This document shows positions 47,048 to 55,848 of a stretch of 64,000 bases of DNA, in pieces (position 1 is the stretch's first letter; every line of letters starts with the position of its first letter). A program made the position numbers and the translations under genes. Below the pieces are notes generated by a model. That model was not told the DNA's origin. It made no database searches and worked only from the letters and a program-made list of their open reading frames with translations. The DNA is taken from assembly GCA_026129745.1 (NCBI GenBank), contig JAHCHL010000001.1, positions 248,001 through 312,000 on the forward strand, read 5' to 3'. Source of the stretch: Fimbriimonadales bacterium (GTDB lineage: Bacteria; Armatimonadota; Fimbriimonadia; Fimbriimonadales; ATM1).

Positions 47048-47725
47048 TTACTTGCGGCGTCGGCGAGCTGCCAAAGCAGCGAGACCGAGGCCGATGACGG
47101 CGATGGTTCCCGGCTCAGGAACGACGCCTTCAGCTTCGAGCAGCCAGTCTCCGGGGAATCCAATTGCGCTCATACGGAAGAGGCCGATGCCGCCGCCGAT
47201 GTTGTTCGGGTCGAACCCACCAGCAGTTCCGCTACCAGCAACCCACGAGTTGTTGCTCAAGGGAGCCGTCTGATCCAGCGGAGCAGGGAAGCCACCAGCT
47301 GCGTGGTTGACATCCGCGCCGATCGCGAACCAGGTGCCATTCGCGCCGACCGTTGCATTCACGGCGACCGACTGAAGAACGTCGGTGTCGATGCTGCCTG
47401 CAGCAACGGTGCCGTTCCATGAGCCAAGCAAGTTGACGCCTGCTGCCATGTCGCCCGTCGGGCTGTTCAGCGTCCAAACGTGAACGCGGAACGGAGTGCC
47501 GGCTGCCACACCCGAGCTACCCGGGAAGCTTGGCGATCCAAACGACGTTCGAATGGCCGTAATCACGTTGTTTCCGCCTGTGACCTGGAAGGCCATCATC
47601 CAAGCGATGTTGCCGCCTGCAGTCAGACCGAGTGAGTTTTCAGAAACACCGTCGTGCTCGGTGTAGGTGAAGGCGTTCGCGCCGACAGCTGCGACGAGAA
47701 GGCCAAGAAGTGCTAGCTTCTTCAT
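47048..47725 (-). CDS. PEP-CTERM sorting-domain protein 3
   Basis: 225 residues. Signal peptide MKKLALLGLLVAAVGANAFT. Passenger contains WMMAFQVTGGNNVITAIRTS and GWNGTVAAGSIDTD-like Gly/Asn loops. C-terminus VVPEPGTIAVIGLGLAALAA then RRRRK. Exosortase substrate; passenger function unknown. Single-gene transcript bounded by two terminators. Confidence 0.9.
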   Translation of the reverse strand: MKKLALLGLLVAAVGANAFTYTEHDGVSENSLGLTAGGNIAWMMAFQVTGGNNVITAIRTSFGSPSFPGSSGVAAGTPFRVHVWTLNSPTGDMAAGVNLLGSWNGTVAAGSIDTDVLQSVAVNATVGANGTWFAIGADVNHAAGGFPAPLDQTAPLSNNSWVAGSGTAGGFDPNNIGGGIGLFRMSAIGFPGDWLLEAEGVVPEPGTIAVIGLGLAALAARRRRK

Positions 47726-47944
47726 TATGATTTTCTCCTCTCTTCAGAGTGGTTTAGATTTAGGCCTGCGCCTTTCGGGCCCGGTAAGGTTCCCCCTGCA
47801 CGGTGAGCGTAGGGCAAACAAGCACCAGCATTATGACGAAGAAACCCAATGAAATGATCAACCTGATTTTAAACCGATGAAAACCCGGTAATTCCGCCTA
47901 TGCCGAACGGCAAACTCCCACGCGGAACGCTTCATCCAAAAAGC

Positions 47945-47972
47945 ATCGAGCCCCGAGAAATCGGGGCTCGAT
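47945..47972 (-). terminator. Terminator after PEP-CTERM gene 4
   Basis: ATCGAGCCCCGA (47945-47956) and TCGGGGCTCGAT (47961-47972), 12-bp stem, loop GAAA (TTTC on the minus strand), followed on the minus strand by GCTTTTTGG. Confidence 0.9.
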
Positions 47973-48000
47973 ATCGTGTGTCGGCAGGCGTGTGCCTGGC

Positions 48001-48765
48001 CTACTTGCGTCGTCGGCGCGCTGCGAGAGCGGCGAGGCCGAGGCCGATGACGGCTATGGTTCCCGGCTCAGGAACGACCGTGCCTTCGACGAGGAAGGGC
48101 ATGTCCTGTGCCGTCGCGGCGTCGAGCAATGGATTGTAGGTTCCATCGGGTCCGGTTGTAGACTGAAGGCCGTTCGCGCCAGGCTTACCGAGTTGTCCAT
48201 TCAAGGTCACGGGTGGAGCAAAGACGGCGCCCGCTGGGTTGAACGAACCATTGACTGCCCAGTTCAAGTAGTAGTTGCCGGCAGCGAGGTTCAGGCCCAA
48301 ATTGACGGTCTTGGCGTACATGATCGCTCGTGCAGTGTTGCCGACCGTTGTCTCAGTGGTTCGGTAAATGTTGGTCCAACCGGAGCTTCCAAGCCTATTC
48401 GTTGTTGTATCTCCGAATACAAGGGTTCCAGTCCCAGGAGGACCACCCTGATAGATTCGCAAGAACATTTGGCTCATTGCGGCAGTAGTAGGAGCATTGG
48501 TTTGGTAACCGTAGACGGTGATGGAGTCGACGATCCAGCCAGGGCCGCCGACCGTGAAGTCATCAGTGAGCCAAACGTTGGTTGCTGCGCCCACGCCAAA
48601 GCCAAGAATCGTCATGCCAAGCGACGTAGTCTGGAGCCGGCTTTCGTCTGCTCCGCCCGCACCACCGCCTGGATGTGTGATCTGGGGTCCGTTGTCCCAA
48701 AGGATTGCTGCCATCGAGGAACCTGCGAGGCAGGCTGCGACGGCCAGAGTTGCGAGTTTTTTCAT
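48001..48765 (-). CDS. PEP-CTERM sorting-domain protein 4
   Basis: 254 residues from MKKLATLAVAACLAG at 48765 (GAGAGGAAG upstream; a longer frame to 48810 is unsupported). Signal peptide to SSMAA. Passenger has WIVDSITVYGYQTN and PTTAAMSQMFLRIYQGGPPG. C-terminus VVPEPGTIAVIGLGLAALAA then RRRRK. A TATAAT on the minus strand at 48889-48894 may be its -10. Exosortase substrate. Confidence 0.88.
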   Translation of the reverse strand: MKKLATLAVAACLAGSSMAAILWDNGPQITHPGGGAGGADESRLQTTSLGMTILGFGVGAATNVWLTDDFTVGGPGWIVDSITVYGYQTNAPTTAAMSQMFLRIYQGGPPGTGTLVFGDTTTNRLGSSGWTNIYRTTETTVGNTARAIMYAKTVNLGLNLAAGNYYLNWAVNGSFNPAGAVFAPPVTLNGQLGKPGANGLQSTTGPDGTYNPLLDAATAQDMPFLVEGTVVPEPGTIAVIGLGLAALAARRRRK

Positions 48766-48990
48766 TTTGTTCTTCCTCTCTCCAATTGGATTTGGATTTA
48801 TCCCGGACAATTCCGGTCGGTTCCGTATTTCTACGGACGCGGCGCGTGCACTGCTCCCGCCCGAGCCCTGTTTGCCCGTTACGAGCTAATTATACGAGAA
48901 AACTGAGAGAATCCTTTAGCTTTCTGAAACTGGGCTAAAAACCTGGTAATTCGTCCTGATTTGATGCCTGCCGATCGCAATGGCCATACT

Positions 48991-51900
48991 TCATTTAAGC
49001 AACGACTGGACAGCGGCCCGGAGCATCGGGTCCTCGCCTCGCGCTCGCGCATTCGGATCGTAGGCGACTGGGATGCTGGGCTGTCTGCCATTGCCTTCGA
49101 GGTTCTCGCCGTCGACGGTGTACGCGCCTGCGAATGGGATGCGCAGGTTTCCGCCATCGAAGAGCGTCCATCCGCCCGTTCCGATGACGGCGCCAGGCGT
49201 CGCGACACCGACAACGGGTCCGATGTTGAGTTGGCGAAAACCTTCGGCCATGATCTCGGCGTTGCTCGCGCTCGATGCATTGATCATGAGCGCGCTCGGC
49301 AGCTCGACAGTATCTCCGCGGAAGATGTTTTCGCTCATCGCGACACCTTCCCATCCGCGCACCGTGCGGATGAGCCACGGCTGTTTGATCAGCAGAGACA
49401 ATGCGAGATGCGCTGTGTTTCCGCCGCCGTTGTATCGAACGTCGATGATAAGCCCTTCTTTGTTTTGCGTCAATGTTCTGATTTCGCGCATGAACTGCTC
49501 GTGATACGGCATGCTCATACCGCGGATGTGCACGTAGGCGAGTTTGCCGTTGCTGTACCGATCCGTTAGCTCGCGCATTTCGAGGACGAAGTTCTCATAT
49601 TGGAGGTCTGCAAATGCTGAAAGCGGTACGGGTTTGATCGCAACATCCCTGGTGCCGCTCGCGTTTCGCACTTGAAGCACAACTTTCCGTCCCGCTTTGT
49701 GATTCATCAGCGAATCAAACGTGTCGGATTTGGAAAGTCGAATTCCGTCGATCGCGACGACGACATCTCCGCGATACAGTTTTGAATCAGGATGATCGGC
49801 TGGGCTTCCTTTCATCACTCGTGCAATTCGATATTCGCCAGTCGATTCGAGATGGCGCCAGTCGGGCTCTGCGCCGACGATGCCAGTCGCATCGTCGCCT
49901 GTTTGCGGCTGCTGCGTAGGCCCGTTGACTCCGAGGTGGCTCGAATTGAGTTCGTTCACCATTTCGAGCATCAGGTCGTAAAACTCTGCACGATCGTAAG
50001 CATGGGGAAGCAAACTCGAATAGTAGTTTCGGATTCTTCGCCAGTCGTGTCCTTGATGCGCAGGATCGTAATACATTTGATCCATCACCCAAAAGATTTC
50101 GTCGAACAGCGCTTTTGCTTCGTCGTATTGGTCGATGTAGAACTCTGCGGTAAATGCTCTTGGCGCAGCGTTTCCGCCTGCGATTGGCAGTTGTGCGACT
50201 CTTCCTGCTTCCAGCGTGTAAAGCGCTTGTCCATTTGGTGCAAGCCATACGCCGTTTTTCGGCGCGCCCGTTGTGATTGCTGTCGATTGTCCGCCAGCCG
50301 AGGCTACTCGATGAATCTGGCCGCCTTGATTGAAAAAGAGCGCCTTCCCGTCCACACTCGATGCATAACTTGTGACTCCTCCCGTCGACGTTAGCCGCCT
50401 CATGCGCTGAAAGATGCCTTCTTCATCGATTCGGAACCCTTCTTCCTTTTTCTCTTCTTGCTTGCCGATGTTGTCAAGCGCGTCTTCTGTAAACGTTATT
50501 GGATCATGAGTCAGATCGACGACGAACAGATCGTAGTCGTTGGCGAATTCATTGGCAGCGAACACGATACGCTTGCCGTCTCGCGTGAACATCGGCGTTC
50601 CTGCAGATTTTGCGCATCGCGCAACCAGCGTCTCTTTTCGCGAATCGATTTCGACGACATAGATGTTTGTGCCTCCGCGCTCGGTCGGGCGGGCGACCGC
50701 AAGATGTTTGCTGTCCGGCGACCACGAGAATTGCGCGCTGCCGAACATCGCGCCTTGAAAGTATCCGGTGCATACGATCGTCGGCGTTCCGCCTTCGACT
50801 GGAACGACGCAGATCTCTGTGTAGTCACGATGGAATGCGACCCACTTCCGATCCGGGCTAACGACCGGCGTGGTTTCGTTGCCTGCGCCGTCGGCGAGCG
50901 GCGATTGACCACCGTCGACATCCATGACATAGATGCCGAGGCTGTTGTCGGCCATTCGCACGAACACAAATTTGTCGTTGGAAATCCAATCCACCATCAT
51001 TTCGCGACCCGGATCGTTTGCCATGCGCCGCGTTGTTCCGCCGGCTTCCGGCGTCATGAAAATGTCTCCTCGCACGGTGAGCGCCATTCGCTTCATGTCA
51101 GGAGAGACGGCAAAATCTGCGACCCCTTGTGTCAGCGTCAGCCTTGAAGTGCGATTGTATCTCTGGTCTCCAGGAACAAGTATGTCGAGCTTGCGCGTTC
51201 GACTGCTTCTTGTGTCGAGCACCCAGATGTCGCTCGCGTATTCGTAAGCGATCGCGTTTCCATTTGCGCTCAGTGCTGGGTAGCGTACGCGGTCGCCGGT
51301 GTGTTGCGTGACTTGCCTTCGGTTCTTTCCGTCCGGATCCATTCGCCAGACGTTCGGCGTGCCTCCATCGGCGACATGCCAAATCGTTCTCGCGTCGGGC
51401 GACCACATCGGCCAAAGTTGTGGGCGGTCGTCGTTCGTGACATTGATTGCATTCGAAACCGGCGATGAAAAGTCTGCGATCCAGATGTCTGCAGTGCCGC
51501 TTCCGGTCAACCCCGAGCGTCGCCAGTTTCCAGGGCCTCCGCCGTAGTTGTAAGCGATTTTCCTTCCGTCTGGCGAAATCGATGGAAAGAATTCAAGCTC
51601 CATTCCGTCGCTGGTCAGTCGGATTTCCTCGCCTCCTTCAAGCGCGACTTTCATGATTTCGAGGTTGCCCCACCGGTTGCTGTAGTAGAGGATCCACTTT
51701 GAGTCGGGAGTCCATCCCATCGCGTATTCGTTCGCGCTGGAGTAAGTGAGCCGCTTGGGTTCGCCGCCATCGCTGGACATCACGAAGATGTCCATGCTGC
51801 CGTTGCGCGTGCTTGTGAATGCGATCCACTTGCCGTCAGGGCTAAATCGAGGCATGGACTCTGCGGCGGGGTGGACGGTCAGTCTTTCTGCGCGACCGCC

Positions 51901-52053
51901 ATTCGAGGACACGACCCAAATGTCTCCTTGATAGGCAAAGGCTACTTTGCTTGCGTCAGGCGATAGGCTTGGGGTTCTTGCGCGCTTGATAGGGCCGACT
52001 TGGGCGGTTGATGAAACGAGCGTGAGTGTCGCGATGATGGTTGGGAGCAGCAC
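48991..52053 (-). CDS. Tricorn-like S41 protease with WD40-like propeller
   Basis: 1,020 residues. Signal-like start (LPTIIATLTLVSSTAQ). Residues about 30-600 are repeats of the PD40/WD40-like beta-propeller type (SPDASKVAFAYQGDIWVVSS, SPDGKWIAFTS). PDZ at about 730-810 (SPADHPDSKLYRGDVVVAI), then an S41 core with the catalytic Ser in MINASSASNAEIMAEG. It probably degrades peptides in the periplasm. Single gene, downstream of PEP-CTERM gene 5 on the same strand. Confidence 0.93.
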   Translation of the reverse strand: MLLPTIIATLTLVSSTAQVGPIKRARTPSLSPDASKVAFAYQGDIWVVSSNGGRAERLTVHPAAESMPRFSPDGKWIAFTSTRNGSMDIFVMSSDGGEPKRLTYSSANEYAMGWTPDSKWILYYSNRWGNLEIMKVALEGGEEIRLTSDGMELEFFPSISPDGRKIAYNYGGGPGNWRRSGLTGSGTADIWIADFSSPVSNAINVTNDDRPQLWPMWSPDARTIWHVADGGTPNVWRMDPDGKNRRQVTQHTGDRVRYPALSANGNAIAYEYASDIWVLDTRSSRTRKLDILVPGDQRYNRTSRLTLTQGVADFAVSPDMKRMALTVRGDIFMTPEAGGTTRRMANDPGREMMVDWISNDKFVFVRMADNSLGIYVMDVDGGQSPLADGAGNETTPVVSPDRKWVAFHRDYTEICVVPVEGGTPTIVCTGYFQGAMFGSAQFSWSPDSKHLAVARPTERGGTNIYVVEIDSRKETLVARCAKSAGTPMFTRDGKRIVFAANEFANDYDLFVVDLTHDPITFTEDALDNIGKQEEKKEEGFRIDEEGIFQRMRRLTSTGGVTSYASSVDGKALFFNQGGQIHRVASAGGQSTAITTGAPKNGVWLAPNGQALYTLEAGRVAQLPIAGGNAAPRAFTAEFYIDQYDEAKALFDEIFWVMDQMYYDPAHQGHDWRRIRNYYSSLLPHAYDRAEFYDLMLEMVNELNSSHLGVNGPTQQPQTGDDATGIVGAEPDWRHLESTGEYRIARVMKGSPADHPDSKLYRGDVVVAIDGIRLSKSDTFDSLMNHKAGRKVVLQVRNASGTRDVAIKPVPLSAFADLQYENFVLEMRELTDRYSNGKLAYVHIRGMSMPYHEQFMREIRTLTQNKEGLIIDVRYNGGGNTAHLALSLLIKQPWLIRTVRGWEGVAMSENIFRGDTVELPSALMINASSASNAEIMAEGFRQLNIGPVVGVATPGAVIGTGGWTLFDGGNLRIPFAGAYTVDGENLEGNGRQPSIPVAYDPNARARGEDPMLRAAVQSLLK

Positions 52054-52095
52054 GGTTAATCATAGCCGTACCGCCCCCTTTGTTGCCTGTCTACA

Positions 52096-52701
52096 TTAGC
52101 GAGTTCTGCGCCGAATCGCGATGGCCGCCACGCCGAAGGCAATTGCAAGAATCGAAGCTGGTTCTGGAACCATCTGCATCATGTCCATCGTGTGCCGCGT
52201 TGCGAACCATTCGGTGATGGTTCCGGTCGGCCCCGTTGTCAATTCGATTTTGTCGTCCCAGCGAATGTTCTTGGTCGGCTGGATGAACTCAAGGTCGCGC
52301 CCCCAGTTGGAGCCGTTTCGATTGAGAATTGATACGAGCTGATAGACATGGCCGTGATCCAGATCCGTAATCGTGGAAGTGAGCTTCACTTGCTGAATGG
52401 CGTTGGAATCGCCATTCCACCAACACGCTCCATCGAATGTCAAAAACTTTTGCCCGACGAACCACCAGTCGGCGTTTGCGGAGCCTTCAGTGACGATTCG
52501 GTAGGTGAGCGATTGATTGGGAACAGTAATTCTAATTGGAGGCGTTGCCTTGATTACATTCATCGTCGGCGCTGCGTACTCTGCGGTTATGGAACCAGAG
52601 TAGTCGCCTGTCGTTTCTCTAAGCGCGACATCGAATCGCGCCGCACTCAGAGAACTGAACGCTAAGAAGGCAAGCAGACAAAAGTGAGTCCGCAATTGCA
52701 T
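52096..52701 (-). CDS. PEP-CTERM-like protein 5
   Basis: 201 residues. Signal peptide (FCLLAFLAFSSLSA). Beta-rich passenger of about 150 residues. C-terminus VPEPASILAIAFGVAAIA then IRRRTR, a PEP-CTERM signal diverged from the other four (RRRRK). Exosortase substrate by homology. It lies 42 bp upstream of the tricorn-like gene on the same strand. Confidence 0.82.
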   Translation of the reverse strand: MQLRTHFCLLAFLAFSSLSAARFDVALRETTGDYSGSITAEYAAPTMNVIKATPPIRITVPNQSLTYRIVTEGSANADWWFVGQKFLTFDGACWWNGDSNAIQQVKLTSTITDLDHGHVYQLVSILNRNGSNWGRDLEFIQPTKNIRWDDKIELTTGPTGTITEWFATRHTMDMMQMVPEPASILAIAFGVAAIAIRRRTR

Positions 52702-52769
52702 GAATCTCTCCTTTCAAAAACAGAACGTCCGAAGACAGCTTTTTGAGGGCAAGATTCGTGCCAATCCGC

Positions 52770-55028
52770 TTACCGCGCAAGCGTCCGCGCTACGCTGATG
52801 GCGAAGGGTTTGCTGAGGTTTTCGTTTGAGTAGGGGCATCGCGGACTTAGAATGCATGCAGGGCAGCCCGACTCACACCTACAGGATTCGAGGCGGTCGA
52901 CAACTACACCGATCCACCGATCAAGTTCGTCATGAAGCGCTTCGGCGATGCCCGAACCGCCGGGCGCTGCGTCGTAGACAAAAATTGTCGGCCTTCCCGT
53001 TTCGGGCCAAAACGGATAGTACGCGCTCCCGAGGTCTCGAGGTTCACACTTAGCAATGATGGGAGCCATTGATAGGAGCAAGTGTTCCAATGCATGGACT
53101 CCTCCACTCCATGACTGTGCATCGTCAGTTGTCGATATGGGAATGTCGATCCTGATGCCCAGCGTACTGATGGTGTGCGGAGGCATTTCGAGTGGCTCTT
53201 CGGAAATGACGGAGTCCGTTAGCAACGAACGCCTTCTGAATCCGACCACGATGTTGGTAACGGTCAGTCCTTTGAGAAACCCCAATCCGTCACCAAATGA
53301 TTTCTCGGAAATGGACACGGTCGGCCATACAGAAGTTTCAACAAGTGATTGTGTAAAGTAATTGGCACTTGTTTCCTCGACTTCGATTCGCAGCGCGTCG
53401 ACATCGAGTTTTCGGACAATGAATTGGTCTCCACGATGTAAGTAAATGGCTCCAGGGTGTGCGTTTTGAAATGCACGCCACTCTTCCATCGTTCCAATCT
53501 GCTCGCCGCCGCTTTCGACGACATAAGTTCTGTCCGATCCGCGAATATCGACATCGGCAGCCGGACTCGCATGCGAAGGATAGAACCACATTCCGGCTCG
53601 TCTGATTAGTTCTCCGCTCGACTCAAGTTCTTCACATGCTTCGAGTGATCCATCAGGAAACTGTGACAACTCGGTGGGTGATATTGGACGCTCGAATGCG
53701 GCACACTTAATGTGAGGATGCAAAATGCGTGGATTATGCGGCCGCACTCGGACCTGTTCGGCTTCACCATTCAGGATCAATTCAGGATGTTCGGCGAGAA
53801 ACTGTTCGAGCGGATCGTCTCTTACGATCATGATTGCAAGTCCGCTCTCTTCACCTCGCCCTGCTCGTCCTGCTTGCTGTCGAACGCTGCTGATCGATCC
53901 AGGAAAGCCATTGAGAATCGCAACATCGAGGCCGCCGACATCGATTCCGAGTTCCATCGCATTCGTGCAGCTGATGCCTCGAAGTTCACCCGAGAACAGC
54001 GCCTCCTCTATGTCTCTGCGCTCTTTCACGGTGTAGCCCGCTCTGTACGCCTCGACTTTACTTCCCAACTCCTTGGATTCGAGATCGATCATTTCTCTCG
54101 AATAGGTCAGGACTAATTCAGTTGCAATACGAGAGCCAGAAAATGCAATCACTCTCATTCCGGCTAGCACGAGGGCCGAGAAGATCAAAGCTGCTTCGTA
54201 GATTGTGCTTTTGCGCGACTCTTCGTCCGTCATCGGCGGATTCCAAATAGCAAAACAACGCTTGCCCCTCGGCGCACCGTCGTTCGCAATGTGGACAGCC
54301 GTCCTTCCTGTTATCGCAAGAAACAGTTCAGCAGGATTTCTGATTGTTGCGCTCGTCGCAACGATCCTTGGATTTGCGCCACTCCATTCGCAAAGTCGAA
54401 GCAGCCTTCGAAGCACGAGTGCTACGTGCGAGCCAAACACACCCGAATAGGCGTGCATTTCGTCGATTGCTATGAACCTCAAGCTGCGTAAGAACTTCGT
54501 CCATGCACTGTGATTGGGGAGAATGCCTACGTGCAGCATGTCGGGATTCGTAAGAATTAGGTTTGCTTCTTTCCTGATTGCTGATCTCTGATGCTTCGGT
54601 GTGTCGCCATCGTAGGTTGCGACTCGAATGCCAGCGGGCACAATCGCATTTATTTTGGCAAGCTGGTCTTGCGCAAGAGCCTTCGTCGGATAAATGAACA
54701 GACCTCGCGCACTCGGTTCTTGCAGAATGCGATGCAGGGCCGGAATCTGATAACAGAGTGTCTTGCCGCTACCGGTCCCCGTCGTTACGACACAGTCCAA
54801 ATCAGCGTTCGACGTTTCAAATGTTTGCACTTGGTGCGTATAGAGCTTCTCTATTCCCATTTGTTGCAACTGAGATAGAAGCAACGGGTGGATGCTTTGA
54901 GGAATTGACGCGTAGGCGGGAGCCTTCGGCTGTTCTATCGCACAAGCGACGATCTGTCCACTATAGAATGGAGAATCTTCTAAGAGTTCGAGGGTGACCT
55001 CTGGATCAGTCAAATTTATACTCGTCAC
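52770..55028 (-). CDS. mrfA: MrfA/YprA-type DEAD/DEAH helicase with DUF1998
   Basis: About 752 residues from a GTG at 55028; the frame to 55067 would overlap tatC more deeply. Motif I GTGSGKTLCYQIPAL, motif II IAIDEMHAYSG, motif VI QQAGRAGRG, C-terminal DUF1998 with a Cys cluster (RCESGCPACILSPRCP) that may bind zinc. B. subtilis MrfA, about 750 residues, repairs mitomycin-type DNA adducts with MrfB; mrfB is not adjacent. It overlaps tatC by about 23 bp. Confidence 0.85.
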   Translation of the reverse strand: MTSINLTDPEVTLELLEDSPFYSGQIVACAIEQPKAPAYASIPQSIHPLLLSQLQQMGIEKLYTHQVQTFETSNADLDCVVTTGTGSGKTLCYQIPALHRILQEPSARGLFIYPTKALAQDQLAKINAIVPAGIRVATYDGDTPKHQRSAIRKEANLILTNPDMLHVGILPNHSAWTKFLRSLRFIAIDEMHAYSGVFGSHVALVLRRLLRLCEWSGANPRIVATSATIRNPAELFLAITGRTAVHIANDGAPRGKRCFAIWNPPMTDEESRKSTIYEAALIFSALVLAGMRVIAFSGSRIATELVLTYSREMIDLESKELGSKVEAYRAGYTVKERRDIEEALFSGELRGISCTNAMELGIDVGGLDVAILNGFPGSISSVRQQAGRAGRGEESGLAIMIVRDDPLEQFLAEHPELILNGEAEQVRVRPHNPRILHPHIKCAAFERPISPTELSQFPDGSLEACEELESSGELIRRAGMWFYPSHASPAADVDIRGSDRTYVVESGGEQIGTMEEWRAFQNAHPGAIYLHRGDQFIVRKLDVDALRIEVEETSANYFTQSLVETSVWPTVSISEKSFGDGLGFLKGLTVTNIVVGFRRRSLLTDSVISEEPLEMPPHTISTLGIRIDIPISTTDDAQSWSGGVHALEHLLLSMAPIIAKCEPRDLGSAYYPFWPETGRPTIFVYDAAPGGSGIAEALHDELDRWIGVVVDRLESCRCESGCPACILSPRCPYSNENLSKPFAISVARTLAR

Positions 55029-55830
55029 CGCGAGCTCGTCTCTTCTTTTCGCCAATTCCAATAACAATAATCGTTATGAAGTACATCAACAACAACGGAA
55101 CTCCAAGCATGACGTTGCTGAAGACGTCACCACCTGGCGTCAGCATCATAACAAACACGATGATTGCGACGAGCGCAATTCTCCATTGCTTCCAAAGAAC
55201 TTCTGAAGTTAGAAGGCCGATTCTTGCAAGGAACCAAACGATAACCGGCAACTGAAAGCCGATTCCAAATGCAAGGATCATCTTGAGTACGAACGAAGTG
55301 AACGCACCAGGTGTCTGCAGAAGACTTGCACCGGCAAAGTCGAGCAAGAATCCCATGAACCACCTCACGGCAGGTTTGAGAATAACGAATGCTCCGCAAA
55401 CACCAAAAAGAAAGAGGAACACACTAAACGGCACGACCTTTCTCAGTGCCTTTCTTTCGTTCTTCTTGAGAGCAGGCCTCACAAAGCCCCAAAGTTGCCA
55501 AATGACAAACGGACCTGCGGCTATCAGCCCAATGATAAATGAAAGTTTAAGCTTAAGAAAGAACGGCTGAGTTACGTCAGTAAAGACAAACTCAGGCGGC
55601 CTGACTCCAATTGGGACGACGGACGGATCCTTTAGTATCCCTTCGAGATACTGGAACACCGGATCTTGCACAAACCAGCCAGCGACCCATCCAGCCACCA
55701 CAATGGAAATTGAGCGCAAAATCCGCGCACGCAGCTCATCCAAATGTTCAACGAGGGTGGCCTTGTTCGTCTCCGGATCTTCCGGATCGATGAGGTCACC
55801 CTCGTCGTAGTCGTAGTTCGGTTCAGCCAT
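55006..55830 (-). CDS. tatC: Sec-independent protein translocase TatC
   Basis: 274 residues. Six TM helices with the TatC hallmarks VEHLDELRARILRSI at the N-terminus and GFQLPVIVWFLARIG, MLTPGGDVFSNVMLGVPLLL near the end. It forms the twin-arginine signal receptor of the Tat translocase. No tatA nearby. The exported SOD at 27169 is a natural substrate candidate. Confidence 0.96.
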   Translation of the reverse strand: MAEPNYDYDEGDLIDPEDPETNKATLVEHLDELRARILRSISIVVAGWVAGWFVQDPVFQYLEGILKDPSVVPIGVRPPEFVFTDVTQPFFLKLKLSFIIGLIAAGPFVIWQLWGFVRPALKKNERKALRKVVPFSVFLFLFGVCGAFVILKPAVRWFMGFLLDFAGASLLQTPGAFTSFVLKMILAFGIGFQLPVIVWFLARIGLLTSEVLWKQWRIALVAIIVFVMMLTPGGDVFSNVMLGVPLLLMYFITIIVIGIGEKKRRARGDEYKFD

Positions 55831-55848
55831 TCGGCTCCGAACGGAGCG

